Shown one piece after another: positions 27,135 through 36,273 of a stretch of DNA of 64,000 nucleotides; positions within the stretch are counted from its first letter, which is position 1; every line of letters begins with the position of its first letter. The translations under genes and the position numbers were made by a program. The notes below the pieces were generated by a model. The model saw nothing but the letters and a program-made list of their open reading frames with translations, searched no databases and was not told where the DNA came from. The DNA is from Ruegeria spongiae (GTDB lineage Bacteria; Pseudomonadota; Alphaproteobacteria; Rhodobacterales; Rhodobacteraceae): positions 1 through 64,000 of the forward strand of contig NZ_JAMFMB010000026.1 of assembly GCF_023502395.1 (NCBI RefSeq), given 5' to 3'.

Positions 27135-27149
27135 GCATGGCTGCCATGC
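27135..27149. promoter_or_regulatory. inverted repeat in the SulP/repeat-protein divergent region
   Basis: GCATGGC-T-GCCATGC is a perfect seven-base inverted repeat around one base, 83 bp from the SulP start and 80 bp from the start of the divergent gene. The symmetric position suits an operator. The regulator is unknown. Confidence 0.4.
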
Positions 27150-27228
27150 GTTATTCGCATAAGTGCCGCGCACGCCCTTCTCATGCCAAAGCATTTCGCT
27201 AGGGTGCACACACGGAGAAGGAGAGCCC

Positions 27229-28968
27229 ATGCCCAAGATCCACAGCTGTCAGGATATCGAAGCGCTCGGCGGAGACGACTGGCTGACCCCGGCCGAACGC
27301 CAATTGATCGCCGCCTGCGCAGCGGGTGAAGAGTGCATCCTGGGCGATGGCACCCTGCCCCCGGAGGGTGACCCGAGCCCCGAGCGCGAACTCCGCGCCG
27401 AAGTCTTGCGTTACCTGATCCTGGGCGGCTGCGACGCCAATCCGGTGCGCGGCTGGGGCGTCATGGTCAAAGGCGCGCATGCAACGGGAGAGCTTGATTT
27501 TAGTTTTGCCCTCACCAAAGGCTTGGTCAGTCTGGTTTCGTGCCGTTTTCAGTCCTCGATCAGCGCCATACAAAGTCGGATCGAAGCGCTTCACCTTGCT
27601 GGCAGCGTCTTGCGAGGATTGAACGCACACGGAGCCAAAATAGAGGGGCACCTGTTTCTCAGGGATACTGAGATCATAGGAGAGGTCTTTCTTTCGGAAG
27701 CAAATGTGAACGGCCAATTTGACTGCGCGGGCGCGCGCTTTCATCCGAACAATGCCGTGGCGCTAAATGCACACGGATTACGCGCAGGCAGCGACGTCAT
27801 TCTCCGTCATATTGTCGCTACAGGAGAGGTTTCTCTGACCGATGCTAAAATAGCCGGTCAGTTGGCTTGCCGAGGTGCTCGGTTCCAGCCTAATGACGGC
27901 AGGGCGCTCCATGCATCAGGTATTCAGGTTGGTGGCAACCTAAGCCTCCGACAGATTGTCAGCAGAGGCGAAATCACCCTGATCGGTGCGACAGTCAGCG
28001 GTCAGCTTCTCTGCAACGGCGCACAGATTGAAACCCAAGGGGATGAAGCCCTCAACGCGCAACGCCTTAGTGTCTTGGGCGGCCTCTTCTGGCGCGAGGT
28101 TAAAATCAAGAGTGGACGGCTCAGTTTTGCCTCGGCTCATATCAGCGATCTGGCTGACGACCCCGAAAGTTGGCCTGGTGGCAGGCGCCTCATACTCGCG
28201 GGCTTCACCTATGATCGAATAAGTGCCTCTTTCACAGATGCCGAACGCCGGATTGAGTGGTTGGAGAAGGGTGCCTTTTGGCGGGGCGAGTTCTTTCCTC
28301 AGCCCTTCACGCATCTCGCCAATACGCTGCGCGCCATGGGGCATGACAGCGACGCCAATATGGTGTTGTTCCGGCGCGAGCAATTGATCCGGCGGCATAT
28401 TCGCCTGCTCTCGCGGGTCACTCCCAACGGGGATGTTTCGACTGGCTTTAGCAGCCTGTGGTGGGACTCCGTGAATGCTTTTCGCTGGCTCTGGGACCAG
28501 ATGCTGCGCGTGGTACTGGGCTATGGGCATTATCCCTTTCGATGCTTCTTCTGGTTGTTGGGGCTGATCATTGCGGCGGCGATCATGGCGCAACTGACCT
28601 GGAGCGAAGGCTCTTTCGCGCCAAATTCGGGTCCGGTTCTGATCTCAGAGGGCTGGCAGGAGGCAGCCAGAATCCGTTGCGTTCGCGGGGACCCGGGTTA
28701 TGGCACCGAGGCCTGCAACCCGGCGGCGCTCTGGTCCGCACAAAGCGCGCCGGGGCAGGATTGGGAGACGTTCCAGCCGCTGGCCTATGCCGCCGATCTG
28801 GTGATCCCGATCGTCAATTTCTCACAGACCGGTGCCTGGGCACCTTCAACCACCCGCGGTCCAATGGGGAAAGTTCTCTGGTGGGCACGCTGGTTTTGCA
28901 CCGGCGCGGGCTGGCTTATCACCGCTCTGGTCGCGTCCATGCTGGCCGGCGCAATCCGGCAGGAGTGA
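27229..28968 (+). CDS. membrane protein of unknown function with three 48-residue repeats
   Basis: A 579-residue protein. Residues about 1-75 are a soluble N-terminal part. Residues 130-177, 178-225 and 226-273 are three repeats of exactly 48 residues, with a partial fourth to about 300; each carries a GE(V/I)xL block, then GQ(F/L)xCxGA. The pattern suggests a beta-helix of pentapeptide-like or bactofilin-like coils. Membrane helices lie at about 438-458 and 556-576, bounding a loop with Cys484 and Cys496 that could form a disulfide outside. Some relatives carry the label membrane-associated oxidoreductase, but I see no cofactor motif to support it. Start chosen for its GGAGAAGGAGAG ribosome site. 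Its repeat-coding DNA is AT-richer than its ends. Confidence 0.8.
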   Translation: MPKIHSCQDIEALGGDDWLTPAERQLIAACAAGEECILGDGTLPPEGDPSPERELRAEVLRYLILGGCDANPVRGWGVMVKGAHATGELDFSFALTKGLVSLVSCRFQSSISAIQSRIEALHLAGSVLRGLNAHGAKIEGHLFLRDTEIIGEVFLSEANVNGQFDCAGARFHPNNAVALNAHGLRAGSDVILRHIVATGEVSLTDAKIAGQLACRGARFQPNDGRALHASGIQVGGNLSLRQIVSRGEITLIGATVSGQLLCNGAQIETQGDEALNAQRLSVLGGLFWREVKIKSGRLSFASAHISDLADDPESWPGGRRLILAGFTYDRISASFTDAERRIEWLEKGAFWRGEFFPQPFTHLANTLRAMGHDSDANMVLFRREQLIRRHIRLLSRVTPNGDVSTGFSSLWWDSVNAFRWLWDQMLRVVLGYGHYPFRCFFWLLGLIIAAAIMAQLTWSEGSFAPNSGPVLISEGWQEAARIRCVRGDPGYGTEACNPAALWSAQSAPGQDWETFQPLAYAADLVIPIVNFSQTGAWAPSTTRGPMGKVLWWARWFCTGAGWLITALVASMLAGAIRQE

Positions 28969-29036
28969 GTTTTCCCGGTTGAATTCCGCTTCTGCCCCCG
29001 CCACGATCCGAAAAAACATCCATCGGGGACCAAGCC

Positions 29037-29905
<869 letters not shown>

Positions 29906-29909
<4 letters not shown>

Positions 29910-30925
29910 CACGGCTCGACGGGCTGGACGCCGCTCGGTATCTGGCCTTTTGCGGCATGGTTCTGGTCAATTTCCGGATCGTGGCCGAGGTCGCACCGGG
30001 GGCCGACTGGGCCTCGACGCTGATCAGCGCGCTCGAAGGGCGTGCGGCAGCGTTGTTTGTGATGCTGGCGGGGATTGGTGTGTCGCTGTCGCGGATCGGC
30101 GCGGGTCTGTTGCTGCGCCGGGCCGCGTTCCTGTTGGCACTTGGGATGGTCAACATGACCATCTTCGAGGCTGACATCCTGCATTTCTATGCGCTTTACT
30201 TCGTGGTTGGCGCAGCGTTTCTCACCGCCCCACCCCGGACACTTTGGGCAGGGGCGCTGGGTATTGTCCTTTCCGCTTTCATCGCGGTTCTGCTCTTCAA
30301 CTACGACGCAGGCTGGGATTGGGAGGCGCTGACCTATTCCGATCTGTGGACACTGCCCGGCTTTCTGCGCAACGCATTGTTCAATGGCTGGCACCCGGTT
30401 CTGCCTTGGGCCGCGTTTTTGCTGATCGGCATGGCAATCGGTCGATCTGACCTGCGCCAGGTCTGCACCCAGCACCGCCTGATCTTATGGGGTCTTGCCG
30501 CCGCGCTTGTCGCGCTGGTGCCACAATATCTGACCCAAGAGCCTGAGCTTGCGGCCTATCTGGGCACTGAATCCATCCCGCCCGGCCCGTTCTATATCCT
30601 TGCCGGAAGCGGCACCGCCTGCGTCACCATCGGCCTCACCCTCAAGCTCTGGCCGCTGATCGAGCGCCTGCGGCTCGGGCGCGTCCTGACCGCGCCCGGG
30701 CGACAGGCCCTGACGCTCTATGTTGCGCATATCCTGATCGGCATGGGCACGCTCGACGCGCTTGGCCTGCTCGACGGCGCGCTCACTGCTCCGCAGATCG
30801 TCGCGATCGCGCTGGGGTTCTGCGCCCTGTGCTCGGTTTACGCCATAATGTGGCAAAAGGTCTTCCCACGTGGCCCACTGGAAGGCCTGATGCGCTGGGT
30901 CACTGAACCACGTCGCGCTGGCTGA
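29906..30925 (+). CDS. DUF418 family membrane protein
   Basis: A 339-residue inner-membrane protein starting at GTG 29906 (MTRLDGLDAARYLAFCGMVLVNF), overlapping mtnP by four bases. About eight to ten hydrophobic segments are visible. The N-terminal RLDGLDAARYLAFCGM and the C-terminal GRQALTLYVAHILIG are typical of DUF418 and related acyltransferase-like membrane proteins. Function is unknown. The overlap suggests expression with mtnP without proving a shared role. Confidence 0.8.
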
Positions 30926-30951
30926 AAACCCGTGTGTCTCGCGGGCAGGCA

Positions 30952-31824
30952 TTACTGACCCCTCCCGTCGATCTGGCGCTGAACCTCATCCCAGAGCCCA
31001 TGCGACCACAGATTGCCGTGATCCGCCCCTTCGACGATCATCAGGGAGCGGGGGTCGTTGGCGAAACCGAACAAGGCCTCGCCATGGGCCACCGGGATCA
31101 CCTCATCTGCCGTGCCATGGGCGATGAAAACCGGCGCATCGACCTGTCCGATCCGGTCGCGCGATACGAACGGGTCCTTCATCAGGAACGAAACCGGCAG
31201 CCAGGGATATTGCTCGGCCGCCATGTCCACCGTCGCTGTATAAGGCGCCTCCAGCACCAGAAGGTCGATGCCCGCGCGCTGCGCCGCGACGGCGGTTGCG
31301 ACACCGGTGCCAAGGCTCTGCCCGTGTACGATCACCGCTGCGTCACCGCCGGACAAACGGTCGAAATGTTCCAACCCGTCAGCGACAAACGCGACTTCCG
31401 AGGGCGCGCCACCGCTGCCCGGATACCCCCGGTAGCCCGGCGCATAGAGGCCATAGCCGCTGTCCAGGATATGACGGAACCGGTCTGCGCGGTCGCTCAG
31501 ATTGCCGGAATTTCCGTGAAAGAACAGCACGGTCGGGGCGTCCTCCATGGTCGGCGGGGCGGTCCAGATGATCACCTCGGTCCCGTCAGCCATGCGGATT
31601 GTGTCCACAGATACCTCGGGCACCCCCGCCACCACAGGGGCCGCGACCTCACCCCCCGGTTTGAACACAAAAGAGCGTTGAAACAGGTACATATAGGCCA
31701 TTGCTGACAGATAGGCTGCGACTGCAGCCACAAGAACACCGATCAGAATGCGTCGCGCAGCGGATCGCCCGGCCGAATTCTGCGTCGGGCGCGCATCGGG
31801 TTTGATATTCATCGTGTCGGACAT
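30952..31824 (-). CDS. membrane-anchored alpha/beta hydrolase
   Basis: A 290-residue hydrolase with one N-terminal membrane helix (about 25-46) and a probably periplasmic alpha/beta domain. LFFHGNSGN is the oxyanion region, the nucleophile is Ser170 in GQSLGTG, and DEV and GADHGN near the end supply the Asp and His. The organisation resembles ABHD13/BEM46-type proteins. The start at 31824 is supported by a strong AGGAGGAGCG site. Substrate is unknown. Confidence 0.85.
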   Translation of the reverse strand: MSDTMNIKPDARPTQNSAGRSAARRILIGVLVAAVAAYLSAMAYMYLFQRSFVFKPGGEVAAPVVAGVPEVSVDTIRMADGTEVIIWTAPPTMEDAPTVLFFHGNSGNLSDRADRFRHILDSGYGLYAPGYRGYPGSGGAPSEVAFVADGLEHFDRLSGGDAAVIVHGQSLGTGVATAVAAQRAGIDLLVLEAPYTATVDMAAEQYPWLPVSFLMKDPFVSRDRIGQVDAPVFIAHGTADEVIPVAHGEALFGFANDPRSLMIVEGADHGNLWSHGLWDEVQRQIDGRGQ

Positions 31825-31900
31825 CCGCTCCTCCTGCATCTCACCTGCATTCCAAATGTTTGTCCGCACCATCGCATTCAAGCCGCAAATGCTGTCGCTT

Positions 31901-31920
31901 GAATGAAGTCTTCTTCATTC
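31901..31920. promoter_or_regulatory. inverted repeat between the hydrolase and LysE genes
   Basis: GAATGAAG and CTTCATTC form a perfect eight-base inverted repeat around TCTT, in the 176-bp divergent gap, 81 bp before the LysE gene and 77 bp before the hydrolase gene. It could be an operator for either gene. Confidence 0.45.
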
Positions 31921-32000
31921 TGGCACCTGCCCCGCCCCAACCGGACTTGCAAAGCCCGCGCGCATTGCACAGGCTGCGCCAAACCATAAGGACCCCATAT

Positions 32001-32630
32001 ATGTCTCCTGAGCTTTGGCTTGCCTTTGTCGCCGCCTCTACCGCCCTTTTGCTGATCCCCGGCCCGACCGTGTTGCTGGTGCTGAGCTATGCGCTCTCCA
32101 AGGGCCGCAGCGTCGCGGTTGCCTCGGCCTCGGGGGTGGCCCTTGGCGACCTGATCGCGATGAGTGCCTCGCTGGCCGGGCTGGGCGCGCTGGTGATGGC
32201 CTCGGCCACGCTGTTTTCGGTGCTCAAATGGGTGGGTGCGGCGTATCTGCTGTGGTTGGGGTACAAGCTGCTGCGCAGCGCCCCGTCCGAGGGGCTCTCG
32301 ACTGTCAGGGCCACCGGCGATGTTACCGCGCGTGGCGTGTTCTGGCACACCGCTGCCGTGACGGCTCTGAACCCCAAATCCATCGCTTTCTTCATCGCCT
32401 TCGTGCCGCAATTCCTGCGCCCGGATCAGATGCTGCTGCCGCAATTCGCCATCCTTGTCGCAACCTTCGTCGCCCTCGGCGCGATCAACGCGCTGGCTTA
32501 TGCGCTGCTGGCCGACCGGTTGCGGCGCTGGGTGGGGCGGCCTGCAGTGGTGACCGGACTGACCCGCGCGGGCGGTGTGACGCTGATGGGAATGGGTGTC
32601 GCCACAGCGCTGCTGCGACGACCTGCCTGA
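32001..32630 (+). CDS. LysE/RhtB family exporter
   Basis: A 209-residue inner-membrane protein with five to six hydrophobic segments. The N-terminal signature LLIPGPTVLLVLSYALSKG is diagnostic for the LysE/RhtB superfamily, which exports amino acids and related compounds. The typical KWVGAAYLLWLGYKLLR is also present. Substrate is unknown. ATG 32001 was chosen because the signature then lies at the expected distance from the N terminus. Confidence 0.9.
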   Translation: MSPELWLAFVAASTALLLIPGPTVLLVLSYALSKGRSVAVASASGVALGDLIAMSASLAGLGALVMASATLFSVLKWVGAAYLLWLGYKLLRSAPSEGLSTVRATGDVTARGVFWHTAAVTALNPKSIAFFIAFVPQFLRPDQMLLPQFAILVATFVALGAINALAYALLADRLRRWVGRPAVVTGLTRAGGVTLMGMGVATALLRRPA

Positions 32631-32710
32631 CCCGTTAGCGGACACTTTCCCTTGCACCAATACCCTGACTGCGCCAAACCCTCAGGCGTCGCAACCACTT
32701 AGAGCACCCA

Positions 32711-33250
32711 ATGCCCAAACACGCCACCGTCAAGGATTACATCCGCACCATCGTCAATTTCCCGCATGAAGGGATCATGTTCCGCGACGTGACCACGCTT
32801 TTTGCCGATCCGCGCGGGTTTCGCATGGCGATCGACCAGATGCTGCACCCTTATGCGGGCGAGCGGATCGACAAGGTGGTTGGGCTTGAGGCGCGCGGTT
32901 TCATTCTGGGTGGCACCATCGCGCATCAGCTCAGCGTCGGCTTTGTGCCGATCCGCAAGAAAGGCAAGCTGCCCGGTACCACCATCAGTCAGGACTACAA
33001 GCTGGAATATGGCGAGGCCATCGTCGAAATCCACGACGACGCGATTCAGGCGGGCGAAAAGATTCTGGTGGTCGACGACCTGCTGGCCACCGGCGGCACC
33101 GCAGCAGCGGGTATCAAGCTGATCGAGCGTCTGGGGGGCGAGATCATCTCGTGCGCCTTCATCATCGACCTGCCTGATCTGGGTGGCCGGAAAGTGCTGG
33201 AAAATCTCGGCATGGATGTCCATACCTTGTGCGAATTCGACGGCGAATAG
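32711..33250 (+). CDS. apt: adenine phosphoribosyltransferase
   Basis: A 179-residue enzyme forming AMP from adenine and PRPP. The PRPP loop is [12 protein letters not shown] at residues 119-130, and [10 protein letters not shown] is the adenine-side motif. Length is typical. It is a likely consumer of adenine produced by MtnP. The gene stands alone, with a repeat-type hairpin after its stop codon. Confidence 0.96.
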   Translation: MPKHATVKDYIRTIVNFPHEGIMFRDVTTLFADPRGFRMAIDQMLHPYAGERIDKVVGLEARGFILGGTIAHQLSVGFVPIRKKGKLPGTTISQDYKLEYGEAIVEIHDDAIQAGEKILVVDDLLATGGTAAAGIKLIERLGGEIISCAFIIDLPDLGGRKVLENLGMDVHTLCEFDGE

Positions 33251-33292
33251 CGAAAGAACAGGGCTTCATCTGACCAGCGATATCCCGAGGCC

Positions 33293-33328
33293 GTCGCCCG
33301 GAACGGGCGGTGGAGCAGCGCCCCTACC
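33293..33328. repeat. intergenic repeat, copy 1
   Basis: GTCGCCCGG-A-ACGGGCGG, then CAGCGCCCCTACC after a short variable spacer. It lies between the convergent ends of apt and the FAD-linked oxidase gene and forms a CGCCCG/CGGGCG hairpin, so it may act as a bidirectional terminator. A close copy is at 35657-35693. Confidence 0.7.
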
Positions 33329-33332
33329 TGTT

Positions 33333-34745
33333 CTAAACCAATACAGCGCCCGGGTTCATGATCCCCAACGGGTCCAGCGCCGACTTGATCGCCCGCATGG
33401 CGCTCAGCTTGGCGGGGTCAGCATAACGTTGCAGATCGTCGGCCTTCAGCCGCCCGATCCCGTGCTCAGCGCTGATCGAGCCGTCCATTTCGTCCACCAG
33501 ATCATGCACCGCGCGTTTCACCACCGGTGTCATGGTGGCAAAATCGGCGCGGTCCCGGCCCTTTGGCGGAAAGACATTATAATGCAGGTTGCCATCCCCT
33601 AAGTGCCCAAACGCGTTGATCCGGAACGGCCCGAGACCCGCCACCACCTCGCGCCCACGCATAATAAACTCGGGGATCGACGAAATCGGGATCGAGATAT
33701 CATGGCTCGACACCGACCCGATCAGCCGGTTTGCCGCGGGTATCTGTTCGCGCAGCATCCACAGCTCATGACGCTGCGCCTGAGATTGTGCGATCAGCCC
33801 GTCGCGGACAACGCCGCGTTCCAGCGCGCGGGCGAAGAGGTGCTCCAATTGTTCCTGCGGGTTCAGGCCCGAGGACAGGCCGAATTCGATCAAAACCGAC
33901 CATTCGGGCGTGCCGTCGAAAGGCTGGCGCACATCCGGCAGAACCTCAGTCAGAAAGCGCAGCCCCTCGCCGTTGATCAACTCAAAGGCGCTGATCCCTT
34001 CGGCCACCTGTTCGCGCGCCAGCGACAGCAACTCCAGCGCCGCAGCCGGAGAGGGCACGACCATGATCGCCGTTCCAAGCGCCGCCGGGATCGGGGCCAG
34101 TTTCAGCGAGGCAGCCGTGATGATCCCCAATGTCCCCTCGGCCCCGATCAGCAGATCGCGCAGGTCATAGCCGGTATTGTCCTTGCGCAACCGGCTCAGC
34201 CCGTTCCAGATCTCGCCATTGGGCAGCACCGCCTCAAGCCCCAGGCACAGATCGCGCGCATTGCCGTAGCGCAGCACATTCAACCCGCCCGCATTGGTCG
34301 ACAGGTTGCCGCCAATCCGGGCCGAACCCTCAGCCGCCAGCGACAGCGGAAACAGCCGCCCCGCCTCTGCCGCCGCGGCCTGCAGATCGGCCAGGATCGC
34401 GCCCGCCTCGGCCACCATGACGTTTTCGGTCGGGTAAATGCCGCGCACCCGGGTCATCCGTTCCAACGAGATCAGCAGCGGCGCGGGACCGTCCGGTTTG
34501 ACCTGGCCGCCCACCAGGCCGGTGCCACCGCCATAGGGCACGATGCCAACCCGCGCGTCACCAGCAGCCCGCACCAGTTGCGCGACCTGCGTGGTATCAT
34601 GCGGCAGGGCCAACACACCGGCCTGCCCGTGCCATCGTCCGCGCGGCTCTTCCAGATAGCGGGGTGCCACCGGGCGCAGGACATCCTCGGGAAAGAGTTC
34701 GGCAAGCCGTGCGGCAAAGCGCGCATCTGCGGGGTTCAGATCCAT
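33333..34745 (-). CDS. FAD-linked oxidase (GlcD/D-2-hydroxyacid dehydrogenase type)
   Basis: A 470-residue flavoenzyme. The N-terminal PCMH-type FAD domain shows VPYGGGTGLVGG and SARIGGNLSTNAGG, and the C-terminal domain ends with the diagnostic SAEHGIGRLK and a run ending ALDPLGIMNPG. Candidate activities are glycolate, D-lactate or D-2-hydroxyglutarate dehydrogenase; the absence of glcE and glcF next to it argues against a glycolate oxidase complex. It is separated by 38 bp from the MBL gene upstream on the same strand. Confidence 0.9.
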   Translation of the reverse strand: MDLNPADARFAARLAELFPEDVLRPVAPRYLEEPRGRWHGQAGVLALPHDTTQVAQLVRAAGDARVGIVPYGGGTGLVGGQVKPDGPAPLLISLERMTRVRGIYPTENVMVAEAGAILADLQAAAAEAGRLFPLSLAAEGSARIGGNLSTNAGGLNVLRYGNARDLCLGLEAVLPNGEIWNGLSRLRKDNTGYDLRDLLIGAEGTLGIITAASLKLAPIPAALGTAIMVVPSPAAALELLSLAREQVAEGISAFELINGEGLRFLTEVLPDVRQPFDGTPEWSVLIEFGLSSGLNPQEQLEHLFARALERGVVRDGLIAQSQAQRHELWMLREQIPAANRLIGSVSSHDISIPISSIPEFIMRGREVVAGLGPFRINAFGHLGDGNLHYNVFPPKGRDRADFATMTPVVKRAVHDLVDEMDGSISAEHGIGRLKADDLQRYADPAKLSAMRAIKSALDPLGIMNPGAVLV

Positions 34746-34783
34746 GCGCCACCCTCACCCGAACCGTGCCGCAGCCGCAACCG

Positions 34784-35602
34784 CTATTCCTGTTCGATCA
34801 GAAATTGCGGCTCCAGCACGATAACCGTCGGTCGGTCCGGCAGGGTGGCCAGCGACACCTCGATCGAACTTTCGCCCGGCTGCTGCACGGCAAAGACATC
34901 CGATATTCCGACCAGAAAGGCGCCCAGCGAATAGCGCGAAAACCAATGCATCGGAATGATCACCGAGCTTTTTAGCCGCCGCAGCGTCTGGATCATCTCG
35001 GGCAGCGGCATGGTGGTACCACCATCCACCGCCGCCATCACCACATCCAGCCGCCCAAGTGCCGCAAATTGTTCGTCACTCGGCACGTGATGCAGATGAC
35101 CCAGATGCCCGATGCACAGCCCCTCGACCTCGAACACGAAAATGGAATTGCCCTTGTCCTCGCGCCCGCCATATTGCGAACGGATATCGGTCGAGACATT
35201 GCGGATCAGCACTTCGCCCAGATCCAGGTGATGCTCGATCCCTTCGCCAAATGGCCCCCAGCCTTCCAGCACATGCGGGATCGCCGGGTCGGGAAAGGCG
35301 GTCCAATGGGTATCATGGGCGTGGTTCATGGTGACGATATCGGGGATCAGCGGGGCGGACCCGACAAAGCCGGTGAAATCGGTCACCGCATTCAGCCCGC
35401 CACGTGTCTGAATCAGAAAACTGGCATGCGCAATGTAACTGATCCGCACCGAATATTCCGGCACCGGCGCCTGCCAGTTTGCCTTATGCAGATACGAAAT
35501 CCCCGGTGCCGCATCCGCAATGGCGATGCAATGGCTCGGCCGCCGCTCTTGCGCCGCCGCCGCCCCGGCCAGCATCAATAGAAAAATGAATACACGCCAC
35601 AT
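34784..35602 (-). CDS. exported metallo-beta-lactamase-fold hydrolase
   Basis: A 272-residue protein starting at the ATG 35602, which gives a signal peptide (MWRVFIFLLMLAGAAAAQ). The MBL fold is suggested by SYIAHASFLIQTRGG, the metal-binding-type NHAHDTHW, IGHLGHLHH and the late PMHWFSRYS. The family resembles UlaG-like or RomA-type hydrolases with an exported form. Substrate is unknown. It is followed on the same strand by the FAD oxidase. Confidence 0.8.
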   Translation of the reverse strand: MWRVFIFLLMLAGAAAAQERRPSHCIAIADAAPGISYLHKANWQAPVPEYSVRISYIAHASFLIQTRGGLNAVTDFTGFVGSAPLIPDIVTMNHAHDTHWTAFPDPAIPHVLEGWGPFGEGIEHHLDLGEVLIRNVSTDIRSQYGGREDKGNSIFVFEVEGLCIGHLGHLHHVPSDEQFAALGRLDVVMAAVDGGTTMPLPEMIQTLRRLKSSVIIPMHWFSRYSLGAFLVGISDVFAVQQPGESSIEVSLATLPDRPTVIVLEPQFLIEQE

Positions 35603-35656
35603 GCCCAACTGTAGCACAGGCACATTTTTTCTTCTGTTCAAAAATACCTCGGGGGA

Positions 35657-35693
35657 GTCGCCCGGTACGGGCGGCGGGGGCAGCGCCCCTACC
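35657..35693. repeat. intergenic repeat, copy 2
   Basis: Close copy of the element at 33293: GTCGCCCGG-T-ACGGGCGG, then CAGCGCCCCTACC after a slightly different spacer. It lies after the GNAT gene (minus strand) and ahead of the MBL gene; its right end contains the GNAT stop codon (35689-35691). Confidence 0.7.
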
Positions 35694-36273
35694 CGGTTAG
35701 CGTCTTGCCGCGCCGGTCCGAGCGCAGACAGGCATAAAGCACATGGGTCCGCCAGCGCCCGTCGATCTGCAGATAAGATTGCGCGACGCCTTCATATTTG
35801 AACCCCGACCGTTCCAGCAACCCGCGAGAGGCCGCGTTTTCCGGCAGGCAGGCGGCCTCGATCCGGCTCAGATCAAGCCGCGCAAAGGCATAATGCACCA
35901 CCGCGCCAATTGCTTCGCGCATATAGCCCTGCCGCGCATGAGCCGCCCCGGTCCAGTAGCCCAATGTGCCAGCCTGGGCCGGGCCACGGCGGATATTGTC
36001 CAGCGTGATCGCCCCGATCAGACAGTCATCCGAGCGGCGGAACAGAAACAGTGGCACCGCCGTGCCCGAGGCAACCGAGCGCTGCGCCCAGTAAACCCGG
36101 TTGGTGAAAGCCTTGCGGCTCAGGTGATCGGGGGCCCAGCTGGGCTCCCACGGGATCAGGAAATCGCGGCTGGACTGGCGCAGCGCCGCCCATTCGCGGA
36201 AATCGGAATGAACCGGCGGGCGCAAGCTCAGGCGCTCGGTCTCGAGTTTCAGCCTGCGTTTGCCCAGCAGCAT
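35689..36273 (-). CDS. GNAT acetyltransferase, RimJ/RimL type
   Basis: A 194-residue acetyltransferase resembling ribosomal-protein alanine acetyltransferases: LETERLSLRPP at the start, GYWTGAAHARQGYMREA for acetyl-CoA binding and LPENAASRGLLERSGFKYEG at the end. The ATG at 36273 overlaps the stop of the M16 peptidase gene (TGATG); a GTG just before it is possible. The true substrate is not proven, since many members act on other amines. It is the last gene of the SURF1-thrC-peptidase transcript, and its stop codon lies inside an intergenic repeat. Confidence 0.88.
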   Translation of the reverse strand: MLLGKRRLKLETERLSLRPPVHSDFREWAALRQSSRDFLIPWEPSWAPDHLSRKAFTNRVYWAQRSVASGTAVPLFLFRRSDDCLIGAITLDNIRRGPAQAGTLGYWTGAAHARQGYMREAIGAVVHYAFARLDLSRIEAACLPENAASRGLLERSGFKYEGVAQSYLQIDGRWRTHVLYACLRSDRRGKTLTG

